From Hanleya hanleyi (lineage: Eukaryota; Mollusca; Polyplacophora; Lepidopleurida; Hanleyidae), in assembly GCA_036873755.1 (NCBI GenBank), contig JAVTVY010017500.1, positions 1 to 64,000 of the forward strand: DNA of 64,000 nucleotides, given 5' to 3'. The translations under genes and the position numbers were made by a program. Every line of letters begins with the position of its first letter. Position 1 is the first letter of the stretch. A model generated the notes under the pieces. It was given only the letters and a program-made list of their open reading frames with translations, had not been told where the DNA came from and did not search any database. Shown here piece by piece: positions 48,564 through 58,959 of the stretch.

Positions 48564-49442
48564 CCTTGGTCTGAATAATCAATCAATGAAAGAAAAAAAA
48601 TGGCACTGAGAAGATTTTATTTACTGTATCTATTATTTTTATTAGGCTCATTTATTTGAGATAAAATCGAAAGTATTTAACTGATCTGTCTTCTTCACGA
48701 CTTAGACTGCGTATAGGCCAACTCATTGCTTTGGCCCTGACCATAAAAACTAGCCGATGGGCATTCTCAAAGCATGTGTTTATGACAGGCTTATCGGCCG
48801 GAGATCACGAGTCTCAGTGTGATTCATCCGACAGGGTTTAGCCCGAGAAGGCTAGGCGACGTCTTAGCGGCTATTAACGGTTGTTGATAACAATCGTACA
48901 CTGGCGGCGAATACGGTGATGACCCGAGTGATAGCGACCGACTTTCTCCGATCATCTCCGCTTTACTTCCTAGGGCAGAAACCGATCGTCCCGCCCTCTA
49001 TACTGTAGGGTGGGTTTGCCCTCATTGCTAATCACTGCCCAGGGAAGTGATTCCCATCTTGTCTGTCTAAGCGACTCCGATTTCGATCAGCCATTGGTAA
49101 AATCAACATTAACTATAAGAGAGCGGTATTATGTGGAGGTGGAGAAAGAAGGGAAGGATAGTCCCCATTCAAGATTACCAATGATTCAGACAATCACCTC
49201 ACTGGGGAATAATACCCCATCCATCAGTCAGTTTTTCGGACAGGACTCTGCATGATACCTCTGTTGACCTAGCGTTGAAAATAATGATCTAGAGATTATT
49301 TTACGCGTGGATGTGGGCAGAGCATACGAAAAGTAGTTCGCTCATGTGCAAAATGGAAGGAATTGTTCGGTCGAATTCAAACTGAACCGCGTGTGCGTGT
49401 TTTTTCCCCTATAACTGGGGGTTGGCTTACTGTCACACTCAA
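48564..49442. other. Repeat-derived interval, no gene
   Basis: The right part (about 49180-49400, from CCTCACTGGGGAATAATACC to TTTTTTCCCCTAT) is a diverged direct copy of 51960-52260. The rest shows nothing recognisable. The ORF at 49010-49255 overlaps the repeat and is not supported. Confidence 0.5.
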
Positions 49443-49661
49443 CTCTCTAAAATAATTAGATTGAAATTCAATCTATCAGGTTGAAATTAGTGACCAATCT
49501 TTCGTCGGATTGAAAATATTCAATCTAATAGATTGAAAACGATAAAATGAATCTGTTGTAGACAGAAAATTTTATCTAAAAGATTGAAATTTTCAATCTA
49601 ATAGATGGAAAATTCAATCGAATAGATTGGTCACTATTTTCAATCTATTTATTTTAGAGAG
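49443..49661. mobile_element. 'CAATCTAATAGATTG' palindromic element, copy 2
   Basis: Ends CTCTCTAAAATAATTAGATT and CTATTTATTTTAGAGAG. The interior is AATCTAATAGATTGAAA in both orientations. The CTCTCTAAA ends equal those of the ACTCAAG family although the interiors are unrelated. Confidence 0.75.
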
Positions 49662-49687
49662 AAGTTTGTTTCACTCATATGGTGGTA

Positions 49688-50627
49688 GTCAGTTTGGTTG
49701 GTGGAGGAAAGTCAGAGTACCCGGATATGGCAGGCCAAGTGTTGCAATATTCAATACTTTTTTTTTCATTCAATCCAACATATATTGATTCATTTCTGAT
49801 TGATTTATATTCACTAATTACAAATATATGCAAAGATTTCATGCATGTCCTGTTAGAATCTTAAAATTTGTGCATTTGGAACCGTTTTTGTTCAGTTACC
49901 TTTTTTTTTATTTGATTCTATAATTTTTGTTATGCGATGGTTTTTTTGTTATTTGTATTCGAAGCAGATGTAAAATATATGAGCAATAATTGCATTGTGG
50001 GTAATATCTAATCCCGCCTATTTGGATATGTAACAAGGCTTTTCATTGGCTATTGAGAAATCGACGGCGAAAATGGCGGCATCTTGGAGATATTTGGTCA
50101 GTTTCCCAGCATTCGAGGCGTTTGTTTGTGATTTGACATTAAGAATGGAGACGGACAAACGTTATCAAAGACGACCTCGACAGCCAAAGACGAGATTTAT
50201 CCCTGTGGATGAAGGCAAACCGACTGTCAAAGATGCCGCCATTTTCGCCGTCGATTTCCCAATAGCCAATGAAAAGCCTCGTTACATATCCAAATAGGCG
50301 GGTTAATAGGCAATTATTGCACATATATTTTACATCTGCTTCGAGTACAAATAAAAAAACATCGCATAAAAAAAATTATCGAATAAAAAAAATGTAACTG
50401 AACGAAAAATGTTCCCAATACACAAATTTTAAGTTATTGCATATAAATATAGATTCCAACAGGACATGTATACGAAATCTTTGCATATATTTGTAATTAT
50501 TGAATATAAACTTAAACAGAATTGAACGAATATATGTTGGATTGAATGAAAAAATATATTATTGAATTATTGAACACTTGGCCTGCCATACCCGGAGAAA
50601 ACCACCGCCCTTTGGCAAGTAACTGAC
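49688..50627. mobile_element. 940-bp foldback element with about 400-bp arms
   Basis: The left arm (about 49688-50083) starts GTCAGTTTGGTTGGTGG and pairs with the right arm (about 50230-50627) ending CCAAGTAACTGAC-like sequence. Arms share ATGGCAGGCCAAGTG, TATTTGGATATGTAAC and GAAAATGGCGGCATCTT. The 83-codon ORF at 50046-50297 crosses the centre of symmetry and is not evidence of a gene. Confidence 0.75.
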
Positions 50628-50754
50628 AAACTTGCACACATGGACCAGCTGGGCTCGAACCCCATTTGCGTACACTTCGCCATCCATAAGATGGCTTGCG
50701 AATCGTGTGTCTCCATTATCGCGGAGCGATATCCGGTATATTACCGGATTCTGT

Positions 50755-52577
50755 TCGGCCTTCATCCGGCGGAGAACAGACTCGTTAAATCTGATAAATT
50801 ACAGGCTTTCATACCACTGCTGAAACAGATATTGCCTGGGCTTACAAAATATATAGGTATGAATAACTTTCGTATCATACAAGTGGTGTGGTGGATCTAT
50901 AATTTTGAACAAGTAGGACATCACATGACTCGAAAATGGCGAGTTACGTTGGGGTAACGTCGATAGACTTTGCTGATTGGCTGACGAAGTCACGTGGTAT
51001 TGATTTCTGGAAATTCCCTCTTCCAGTTGCCCAAACTAGGCTGACAATGGATACACACGATCCCAGGGTCAGTCTTACCGCGTATAGATGACCGAGATGG
51101 TTACAGGTTGGCTCGAACCCGTGTTGGTTCAGCGGTGTGAGCCTAGCGGTCAACGGCGAAGCGCCGAAGACCACTCGGCCACCGAGGACCCCCTTTTCCC
51201 TTTTCGTCATAGCCACGTCGTCAACAGCGTCAAAAGATGTATTATGCAGAATTGAAAAGTAATCGGAATGTTGGACAAATATTGATTTTACTATTTGCGA
51301 TGTCACTTCCGGCGGTGTAACTGGTGAATAGAACCAACTATTTTGCAACATCAATATGATCCGATATATGGGTTCAAACTTCAACATCAAAAGCAACATA
51401 AAGTATAGGCCTACTAGCCTGTAATTTATTAACGCCCCCTTCCGTCAATTATAATTACGTTTGGCTGATCAAATGAACTCTACATAACCATGTAATTAAG
51501 TGCTCCGGTATTGAATCAGATGTTGATGATCGCCAGGCTTGGATGCTACAATTGAACCGCAATCCCAGCTGCATGTCGTCTGGAATATAGCCGAACTGCA
51601 AGAGTCATTAAGTGAAACGTGCTTCGCCTAGTCCCAAAGGATATCTGTTATCCTTCGGGCCCGGATATACAGCTGGTGTTTCCATCGCAACACTTGTTTC
51701 CAGTTTAGTTACACGTTTAAGGATAATGTTCAAGTCATCCGATTAATGAGTCTGTTCCCCGCCATTGCGCCGAACGATCACGTGCATGTGAGTTGAGCAT
51801 TGACATCCCGCGAGACTCGCGTTACTTCGAGAAGGTTGAGATTCATTCTCACCACAATGTGTATCCATTTTTGGCATACTTTCGGTAACTATATGAGGGA
51901 ATTCCCCGAACTCAACACCACGTGATGTCGTCAACCAATCAGCTCAACTCTACCCAACCACCTCGCTGGGGTCTAATAGTACCCCAGCCACCAGTCAGAT
52001 TTTGGGACCGGATTCGGGGCCTTCACGCACATCGTCGGAAGTGACATCATATATAGTAAAATAGATGTTTGCCGAATATTTCGATTACTTTTCAATTCTG
52101 CATAATACCTCTGTTGACCTGGCGTTGAAAAGAATTATCTGGAGATTATTTCCCCTGTTTATCTGGGCAGAGCATATGAAAAGTAGTTCGCTCATGTGCA
52201 AAACTGAAGGAGTTGTTCGGCCGGATCAAACTGAACTGTGCGTACGTGGGTTTTCCTCTATACGTCATAGCAACGTAGTAAAGGTCAACTTCCGCTATTG
52301 AAGGCAGGGATGGATAATGAAGCCTGCGAAATGGAGCATGCGCTGTGGGGAGGATGAACTCTACCGACGTAATCCCAACGTCACCCGCCATTTTGGAGTC
52401 ATGTGCTATCCAACTCGTTCAAAATTACCTATCCACAACACCTCTTGGATGATACGCAAGTTATCCATATCTGTATCTTTTGTAAGCTCAGACAATATAT
52501 GTTTCAGAAGTAGATGAAAAGCCTGTAATTTATCAGATTTCTCGAGTCTGTTCTCCGCCGGATAAAGACCGAACAGT
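50755..52577. mobile_element. 1.8-kb element with about 550-bp imperfect inverted arms
   Basis: The left arm (50755-51320) is the complement of the right arm (52035-52577). Shared phrases, read on the right arm, are GGAAGTGACATC, TTTTCAATTCTGCATAATAC, CCATTTTGGAGTCATGTG, TTATCAGATT and GTTCTCCGCCGGAT. A tRNA-derived SINE lies in or beside the left arm. A related truncated copy lies at 49180-49400. The short ORFs at 50559-50957, 51743-51934 and 52065-52517 fall in the arms and lack domains. Confidence 0.65.
51110..51193 (-). mobile_element. tRNA-derived SINE head (A and B boxes)
   Basis: On the minus strand the sequence reads GGTGGCCGAGTGGTCTTCGG (an A box of the tRNA-Leu/Ser kind) and, about 60 bases on, CGGGTTCGAGCC (B box). 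The spacing is that of a class II tRNA with a long variable arm, but the acceptor stem does not pair, so it is not a functional tRNA gene; it is the promoter head of a SINE. A second B-box-like GGGGTTCGAGCCC occurs on the minus strand near 50655. Confidence 0.7.
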
Positions 52578-52599
52578 ATACTGGTGAACTAGTTGTTCA

Positions 52600-54480
52600 C
52601 AATCAACTGTGAAGGTAGAAATTGGCTGGATAAATTGAAGATGGGGCCTAGAATGGTTGAGATTTATTAGCATGCGCGGGTGAACGTGTGAAGCTGCTTC
52701 AATTTGCTTCAAGTGTTTGTTTCCAACATATCGCAATCGATTTACTAATGTGAAAATGAAAGCCAAAAGTGTTTACGCGTCACAAAAGGGAGAAGTAAAA
52801 TATTATTTCCGCGCGAGTCTTTTACATAGGTCCCAATCTGTTACTATAGGACTATAAACAAATGCAGATATGCCGAGGTGATCTGTATGATATTAAAATC
52901 GCAGGATAAGACATGGAAAGAACTTGACAAATGGTTTGGACTTTTAATGTATTTTCCACGTTTGGCACTGTCAGTCGAAAGGATGTTTGGATGTCCCCAC
53001 TCCAAGCTTTCCCGAAACAGAACCAACAATCTCAGCCAATGGCAGAAATAATTCCAACCTCTCCTGCATATCAATTCCTCATAAGTTTATAAACATACAA
53101 GTTAAGTCAATTTGAACAAAACTCTGAATTTCAAATTCAAATAGGTTTGAATCGAAATTTTCTGTTTCAAATTAAAATTATTTATATCAAAATTAATTCC
53201 CAACTTCAACTTGCCATTTTAAGATTGCATTTTAAATTTTAAATCAAAATTTTTAATTCAAATTTTAAATCCGAATTGTTGATTCAAAACGAATTGATCG
53301 AGTATGCAATTAAGTCACCGTACTCGGCTTGTGTTATAGACAGATACGAATATAGTTATTTATCGTGTCCAGTGTGAATCGGAAACTATAACTGAACTTT
53401 GGCGAACTGTGTGTGGCCTTTAGGATTCGTTCGTTCATTTCTGCTACAAATATACAAATTCTTGGATTTTTTCCCCAACGACTTACTAATGTTCAGGGGC
53501 GCTAACCATGTAGTATTTTCTCGGCGGGGTAAATTATATACAGCTATCTTCACGCCCCATCGCAAAAACTCTTGCAGTTGCAGATTCTTTGGGTATTTCA
53601 TTACCTTCATTATGCTGTGTAAATAAAGATATGAATTTTGCAGCCTCGTGAAAAAGAAAGATTCGCAACAACAATATGGTTTAATCATCAGTTTGTTCAT
53701 TTTCCACAACCCGGGGTCAATTTTGAGTAAATGTTAATCGAAAACTCAGTCAGCAGAAACAGAAAATTGTTTCAATTCATTTCACATAATGCAGGCGAAA
53801 ATAATATAGGGTTTGGTATGAAGTCTCAGTCTAATTTTAGGCTTCATCTTTATTTTGCACAATTTGATAACTCATTTCTAATTCTATTAAAACAATTAGA
53901 AACTGCATGGTGGTAAGGAAAAGTGGAATTAAATTAGGTTCAATTCTGTATCTGATATATCTTCGGCTGATAATGAGTGGCGATATAAGACATTAAAAGA
54001 ACCTCTCTTTGTTGAAACTAAGACACCAGCTTGCAATGTGTTGCGCATAAAAACTAAAATTTCATTGTGAAATAAATCAAAGATATTGTTATATTAAACG
54101 CATGAAACAAATTTACCAATTGAGCTTTAAAGAAAAAAAAGAGAAGAAAAAAAAACACGACTGACAGCGGAATCCGGACTTGCTGCATGTTTCTTGGAAT
54201 AAATGACGCATGACGACTTAGCCTTGGACTTTAGGGCTTTGTCCCATACCAATAATTTCTCACATGAAGTGAAGTACAGGATGATACAACATTCTCCCGC
54301 TAATGACGTCCGGTCTCGTTCATCTAAGAATCACCATTCCTCGTTTTTCGGCCCCGGGAGGACATCATTGTCTGACCCAACCAATGATTTACACTAATCC
54401 GTCAAACTCGACCATTTATCTCAAGAAATATTCCTTATTCTAATACGGACATACATAAATATTGTATCGAGTCTTATAAA
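52600..54480. other. Repeat-rich interval without a recognised gene
   Basis: AT-rich sequence with runs of TTTAAAT/ATTCAAAT words near 53100-53290. Short ORFs on both strands (52844-53074, 53386-53709, 53731-53916, 54203-54397) have no family resemblance. Nothing else is supported. Confidence 0.45.
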
Positions 54481-54499
54481 GCAAATGTGAGCGAAATGG

Positions 54500-54501
54500 A
54501 A

Positions 54502-54538
<37 letters not shown>

Positions 54539-55292
54539 AAGGTTTAACGTCCCATTCAGCAATATTTCAGCTATATAGCGACGATCAAACAAAATTCTAA
54601 GGATTCATTTCAACAACTCAGTAAACTATTGCGTAAAAACTGGTACAAACATTAAAATTTGTACAACAAACCAATCCCTCTCAAATAATCTAAAATACAA
54701 TCTTCTTTTACTCGGCTAAAAAGTACGGAAGCGTATTAGTGCCAGTGTGAAAAAAAAAATTCCGAGATTTATCTCCTAATTAGGAGATAATAAGTCCTAA
54801 TTAGGAGATAATATGTCCTAATTAGGAGATAATTTTCTCCTAATTAGGAGATAATAAGTCCTAATTAGGAGATAAATCTCGGAATTTTTTTTTTCACACT
54901 GGCACTAATACGCTTCCGTAAAAAAGACCTTCCAGGGTAGCTGCTCGATAAAAAAGTATCTCTTACAATCTTAAAATCTATGCAGTCTATGAGAATATGT
55001 TTCACCGTGAGATCTTCATGGCATGGAATACACCTTGGGACCGGCTCCTGTTTTAGTAAATATTCGTGAGGTAATCGTGTATGACCGATCTTACATCGTC
55101 TAATCATGCATGGCATGATCGAAACGTTTCTGACTGTTCAGATGAGTATAACCAAACGTTTTTTTTGAACTCGTGAAGTTTGTTATTATCCATAGTATGC
55201 ATAAAGATTGAAACAGCTTTCTGACATATAAGCGCAGATAGATGGTCTGAAATCGCTGAAAGAAGGAACCTTGATACACTCTCTAAGTTCAC
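54500..55292 (-). pseudogene. LINE remnant: C-terminal part of the reverse-transcriptase ORF plus 3' tail
   Basis: On the minus strand, 55292 to 54921 codes in two adjoining frames for IRRCKIGHTRLPHEYLLKQ, then CIPCHEDLTVKHILIDC. This is the 'RxRIGHTRLTH.YLL ... CxxC..LTVKHIL.C' C-terminal signature of non-LTR retrotransposon proteins. The coding sequence resumes left of an inserted palindrome (54726-54918) as LFSRVKEDCILDYLREIGL and a stop near 54655. The 3' UTR then runs through AGCTGAAATATTGCTGAATG and GGGACGTTAAACC to a (TCTC)n tail at 54509-54534. The copy is 5'-truncated, with a frame change near 55110. Confidence 0.75.
54726..54918. mobile_element. Perfect palindrome inserted in a LINE (193 bp, TA-flanked)
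   Basis: The two ends CGGAAGCGTATTAGTGCCAG and its complement are flanked by TA (54724-54725, 54919-54920). The middle is a repeated TCCTAATTAGGAGATAATA. Removing the insert with one TA restores the reading frame of the surrounding LINE ORF, so the borders and the TA duplication are well supported. Confidence 0.85.
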
Positions 55293-55598
55293 TCAAGTAA
55301 GAGTGAAAATTCACCTGTTTTCAAGTTGAGTGAAATTCACCTGTTTTCAAGTGTGAGTGAAAATCGCTCAGGTTTGAGTATAATTCACTCAAATTTTACT
55401 CAGGTTTGAGTTAATAAATCAATCAAGTTGAATGAAGTTGATTTCACTAAAGTTGAACTCACTCAACTTGAGAGAAATTTTTTACTCAAGTGTTTGAGTG
55501 TGAGGAATTTCTACTCTTACCCAAGTGAAAATTCTTGAGTAGGAGGAATTTCTACCCTTACTTGGGTGAAATTTCACTCAAGTGTTTTTTATGGAGTG
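55277..55598. mobile_element. 'ACTCAAG' palindromic element, copy 4
   Basis: Begins TA-CACTCTCTAAGTTCACTC and ends GTTTTTTATGGAGTG, with reiterated CTCAAGTGTGAGTGAAAA words. Its left end shows that CTCTCTAAA can be preceded by CA, linking this family's ends to the CACTG and CACTC families. Confidence 0.7.
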
Positions 55599-56500
55599 CA
55601 TAAGGACATTTTCAATCAAAACTACAGATACGGCATGGGTAATATGTTATTTGAATTTCCTTGTAAATATGATTCAATGTACCACTCGTACTTTGGTTCA
55701 TGTATGTATAGTAAGGATTTCCTCATTGAACTCAAATATTCGGCTTAACAAACCAGGATTAAATGAGAAGTGGAAAGATTATACAATATGTTGAAAGATT
55801 CAAAGAAACCCAAATAATATTCATACAGTGTCTATGAAGCATGAACATGGGATTAATGTCAACCGAATAAATTTTTCGAAAGACGGTGTTCTTCAATTTA
55901 AATTTATTAATCTTTGAATCCAATATTGACACACCGGTATAAAAGTACATTTAAGTATGTCGGCAAACAGATTCCAACACAAAGTTCAACATATATTCTC
56001 ATACATATTCAAGCATTAATAAAGACAGCTCAAGACTTGGCGCTCTGAGTAAACGTTAATGCGGGTTTTAAGTAAGAGTCAATATTGAGAGTCTGTTACT
56101 CAAATTGACGTGTCCCAGGATCAAGCGTTTTTATGACACCTAGTTAATGTTTGTTTTGGACTTATACATTATGGAACCATCTTAAAAGCCTTCAGAATTT
56201 AACTTCCAACTGGCCTTGGTTATCTGGGTTCACCCTCATAATGGAGAATGCTTTTTGTATTAATAGCCCTTCATAAACGTTATTTTTATCATTTTCACTG
56301 TACATATTCAATTAGGGTGCGTAACATGGCAAGCCGTTGTAGTATCCGGGAACTGTTATAACTGTTATCTTGCGTCCCCTGTATTATTAATCATTTACAT
56401 GTGTAAAAGGTTTTTTGTCAAATATGACGTAGCTATCAACCGTTATTTTCTTGCCAGAAGGTCCCCGACCGGATTATGGATCTGGTTACTCTGTTCATCA
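55599..56500. other. AT-rich interval, nothing recognised
   Basis: Short ORFs at 55566-55950 on both strands show no domain. No repeat structure stands out by eye. Confidence 0.4.
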
Positions 56501-56529
56501 ATCTCAGTAAACCGCTCTGTACAAGCCGC

Positions 56530-57000
56530 ATTGCGATGTTAAAAATCGACATAACGTCCCTTAACATCGCAATTGTCCTTGCGATGTTAAGGGTCGTTTA
56601 TGTCGATATTTCGGGCCTTTGGGGCTTTACGATGTTACGGATCGACATGATCGGCAATTGTCCTTGCGATGTTAAGGGTCGTTTATGTCGATATTTCGGG
56701 CCTTTGGGGCTTTACGATGTTAAGGATCGACATGATTGACAATTGTCCTTGCGATGTTAAGGGTCGTTTATGTCGATATTTCGGCCCTTTGAGGCTTTAC
56801 GATGTTAAGGATCGACATGATCGGCAATTGTCCTTGCGATGTTAAGGGTCGTTTATGTCGATATTTCGGCCCTTTGGAGGCTTTGCGATGTTAAGGGTAG
56901 TTTATATCGATATTTCGGCCCTTTGAGGCTTTGTTATATTAAAGGTCGACATGACGGCCCTAAACATCGCATTCATAATTGCGATGTCGATATCGTGATT
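56530..57000. repeat. 85-bp tandem array near the right Polinton repeat
   Basis: The phrase AATTGTCCTTGCGATGTTAA starts at 56571, 56656, 56741 and 56826, exactly 85 bp apart, with degenerate units on both sides. Units contain GCGATGTTAAGGGTCG and, inverted, CCCTTAACATCGCAA. A dispersed related piece lies outside the right inverted repeat at about 57945-58015 (TTGCGATGTTAAGAGTCGAC). The overlapping ORFs (56476-56739, 56839-57021) are repeat translations. Confidence 0.85.
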
Positions 57001-57333
57001 TGTAACGTTTTCATATTTTGACCGCATTTTTTGAGCTATGTGAGTGGTAACCCAAATAACCTCTTCCAAGTGACGCTTGGTTCTCATGATGGTTGGACGC
57101 GTGAGATCGCACTTCCCCGTATCAGTGACGCAACGTCAGCTCTCCAGTCTTATTGCACACGGTGAGACCTTTAATAGGACGACATTCACGACAGATTAGG
57201 ACCAAGTATGGCCCACATTTCCCCAAGGAAATCGCATTAGCATCCGAAAAAGCTGCTTTTCTACAACTTTCGAATGCGCATGGCCCGTTAAACGTCAGTA
57301 CAGCTCCACATGCTACTTGTCACCAACACGAGC

Positions 57334-57803
57334 AATCTTAATAAATTAATATCCTATCAATGCTCCGCAATCGTACATGTCGCTATATAGGATCTTAAGT
57401 ATTTCAATTGAATTTGGTGTTCTGAGCGCCCATACCATGGATATTTAATAGCATTATGACATCATGGTCGCATCTGGACTCATCCATTTGCAGTCGGGGA
57501 GGGGAGATAGGTTCACTGTGTCCATTTACCCCAATGTTTACACCAAAGATCAGTCCATATATTTACCCCGTATTATGGTGCCACAATGTCGGGACAGCGG
57601 CAACATGAAAAGACACCCCGCCAGCGAGCCGGCTAATTCGGCTGAGCCAACCAAAAATTCTTTGTCATCAATGTTCCCTTCAAAGCACTATGAAGCGTTC
57701 TCGGGATTGGTTAACACGCGAGTTACTGCAAGCCTGTTAGATCCTAGAATCGACAGTATCCAAATGGGAAGCAGATAGAATTTAATTTTAAATAGATTGC
57801 AAC
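57334..57803 (-). mobile_element. Polinton terminal inverted repeat, right
   Basis: Complement of 39568-39966. The inner end starts CAATCTTAATAAATTAATAT and the outer end is AAATAGATTGCAAC. It contains about 70 bases (around TGGATATTTAATAGC, 57430) absent from the left copy. Matching blocks include CGGCAACATGAAAAGACA and CCGTATTATGGTGCC. Confidence 0.8.
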
Positions 57804-58177
57804 ACGAGCTACATATGCGCGACCGTATCTTGGCTTTCTCTACTAATCTCCGAGTGCGGTGAACATAATATCGTCAAAGTCACACTATGACAAGGCCGCT
57901 TTATGGCTAGGTCGCGGTTAGTTCCATCATGGAGCCTACATTGCGATGTTAAGAGTCGACATGTCGGCCCTTTTTATCGCATTGCGATTTTAAGAGTCAA
58001 TGCGATGTTAATGGCTTCTAAGATGCTCACGGAAATCGTATACATCCATGTTTACTCGGATTTCTTGTGCCTCAGTCAAGACTTTAGGCTCATTAAACAT
58101 AATGGTTCGTGTATCATCATCAGCTTGCCAGGAAAGCGGGGCGGCGCGTTTTATTCTTTATTTTTACATATAGTTGG
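57804..58177. other. Spacer between element A and the element B remnant
   Basis: It holds a scattered piece of the 85-bp repeat family (57945-58015) and otherwise nothing I recognise. Confidence 0.4.
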
Positions 58178-58720
58178 AAGGTTTGGACTGGATGGTGGTG
58201 CTAGCGAAAGAGGACAAGTTAGGGGTGCGCAGGGGTGTGTGGGTAACATAGGACCATTCGGGGTCCAAATATGACCTTCTCGTCTTGCAGCCCTCGACGT
58301 TTAGACTATGCTTGAGGTGTTTTTGACCGGCAGTGACATCATTTTGTGACGTCACAAGTAGAAGAGAAATGGCAAATCGGGTTGCGTATGTGAAGTTTGT
58401 GTGAATAGGTGCCTACCTGCGCAGCTATACACTACACCATAGGAAGAACATGCGGCTCTCATGGGGTATAAGAGTATAAAAGTGGAGAGTAGTAGAGACG
58501 CTCGAGTGTCTGGCGGATATAACTTCACGTCCCCTCTGGACCCACACCCTCATTCCCACTATTCATATTCCATGACGGAGACTGATCTCGATGCGGGTCG
58601 CGTTTTACAGCATGTGACTATGGTTGATTCACTCAATGGGGTAACGAGGCTTGGTCTGGTCCATGTTTGCAGATGGCGACGACAACGATGGTCGAGCACG
58701 CCACTACGCTGGACACGGCT
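58178..58720 (+). repeat. Inverted partner of 63400-63665, with coding-like end
   Basis: Read left to right, the sequence GGTTTGGACTGGA, TAGCGAAAGA, TGTGTGGGTA, CCCACACCCTCATTCCCACT, GTCGCGTTTTACAGCATGTG and TTTGCAGATGGCGACGA matches, in order, the complement of 63665-63400. An extra segment of about 280 bp (58260-58540) carries two CRE-like octamers (TGACATCA 58334, TGACGTCA 58347) and TATAAAAGTGG near 58474. It looks like a second copy of the start of the minus-strand gene at 63330-63555, broken by frameshifts. Confidence 0.55.
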
Positions 58721-58760
58721 CATGGAGAGCAGGGGGGCCTGTGAGGCTAGCCAATCAGAT

Positions 58761-58840
58761 GAGTGAGTGAGTGAGTGAGTGAGTGAATAGGGTTTAACGT
58801 CGCTTTCAACATTTTTTCAGCTATATCATGACCGGGAAGG
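58761..58840 (-). mobile_element. LINE/SINE 3' tail with (GTGA)n, copy 3
   Basis: (GTGA)n followed by ATAGGGTTTAACGTCGC and TTTTTTCAGCTATATCATG, the same minus-strand retroelement tail as at 9541 and 13754. Confidence 0.6.
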
Positions 58841-58959
58841 GAAGGGAGGGGGGGGGGCGGGGACTTCCTTTATGTGCATGATAAGCGAGTGGACATCACC
58901 AAACACTTCGGTGATGTTTGCGACAGTGACAGCCGCAATCCCAAGCGACTGTCATTCGG

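Larger units (their letters stand above)
39568..57803 (-). mobile_element. Element A: degraded Maverick/Polinton, 18.2 kb between inverted repeats
   Basis: Long inverted repeats (about 400 and 470 bp) bound a region of the size usual for Polintons (15-20 kb). The gene remnants, all on the minus strand and in order 45.8 to 41.2 kb, are a small ORF, an rve-type integrase, a conserved ORF of unknown function, a capsid-type protein and the N-terminal part of a polymerase-associated ORF. The polymerase body, packaging ATPase and protease were not recognised, and only 1.6 kb separates the polymerase start from the left end, so a large part is deleted. The half nearest the right repeat (46-57 kb) is filled with other mobile elements. 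The outer 6 bp do not give a clear matching target duplication, so the two repeats might come from different copies. Confidence 0.7.

Noticed and set aside
50046..50297. 83-codon ORF MAIEKSTAKMAASWRYLV...
   Set aside because: It crosses the centre of a 940-bp inverted repeat, so its frame mirrors on the other strand; no protein family is suggested.
51110..51193. Functional tRNA-Leu/Ser gene on the minus strand
   Set aside because: A and B boxes are present, but the acceptor arms do not pair and related repeats surround it; a SINE head fits better.
52844..53074. + strand reading with FPRLALSVERMFG and SRNRTNNLS resembling a hAT dimerisation region
   Set aside because: The match is a few residues only, with no continuation up- or downstream; too weak to annotate.
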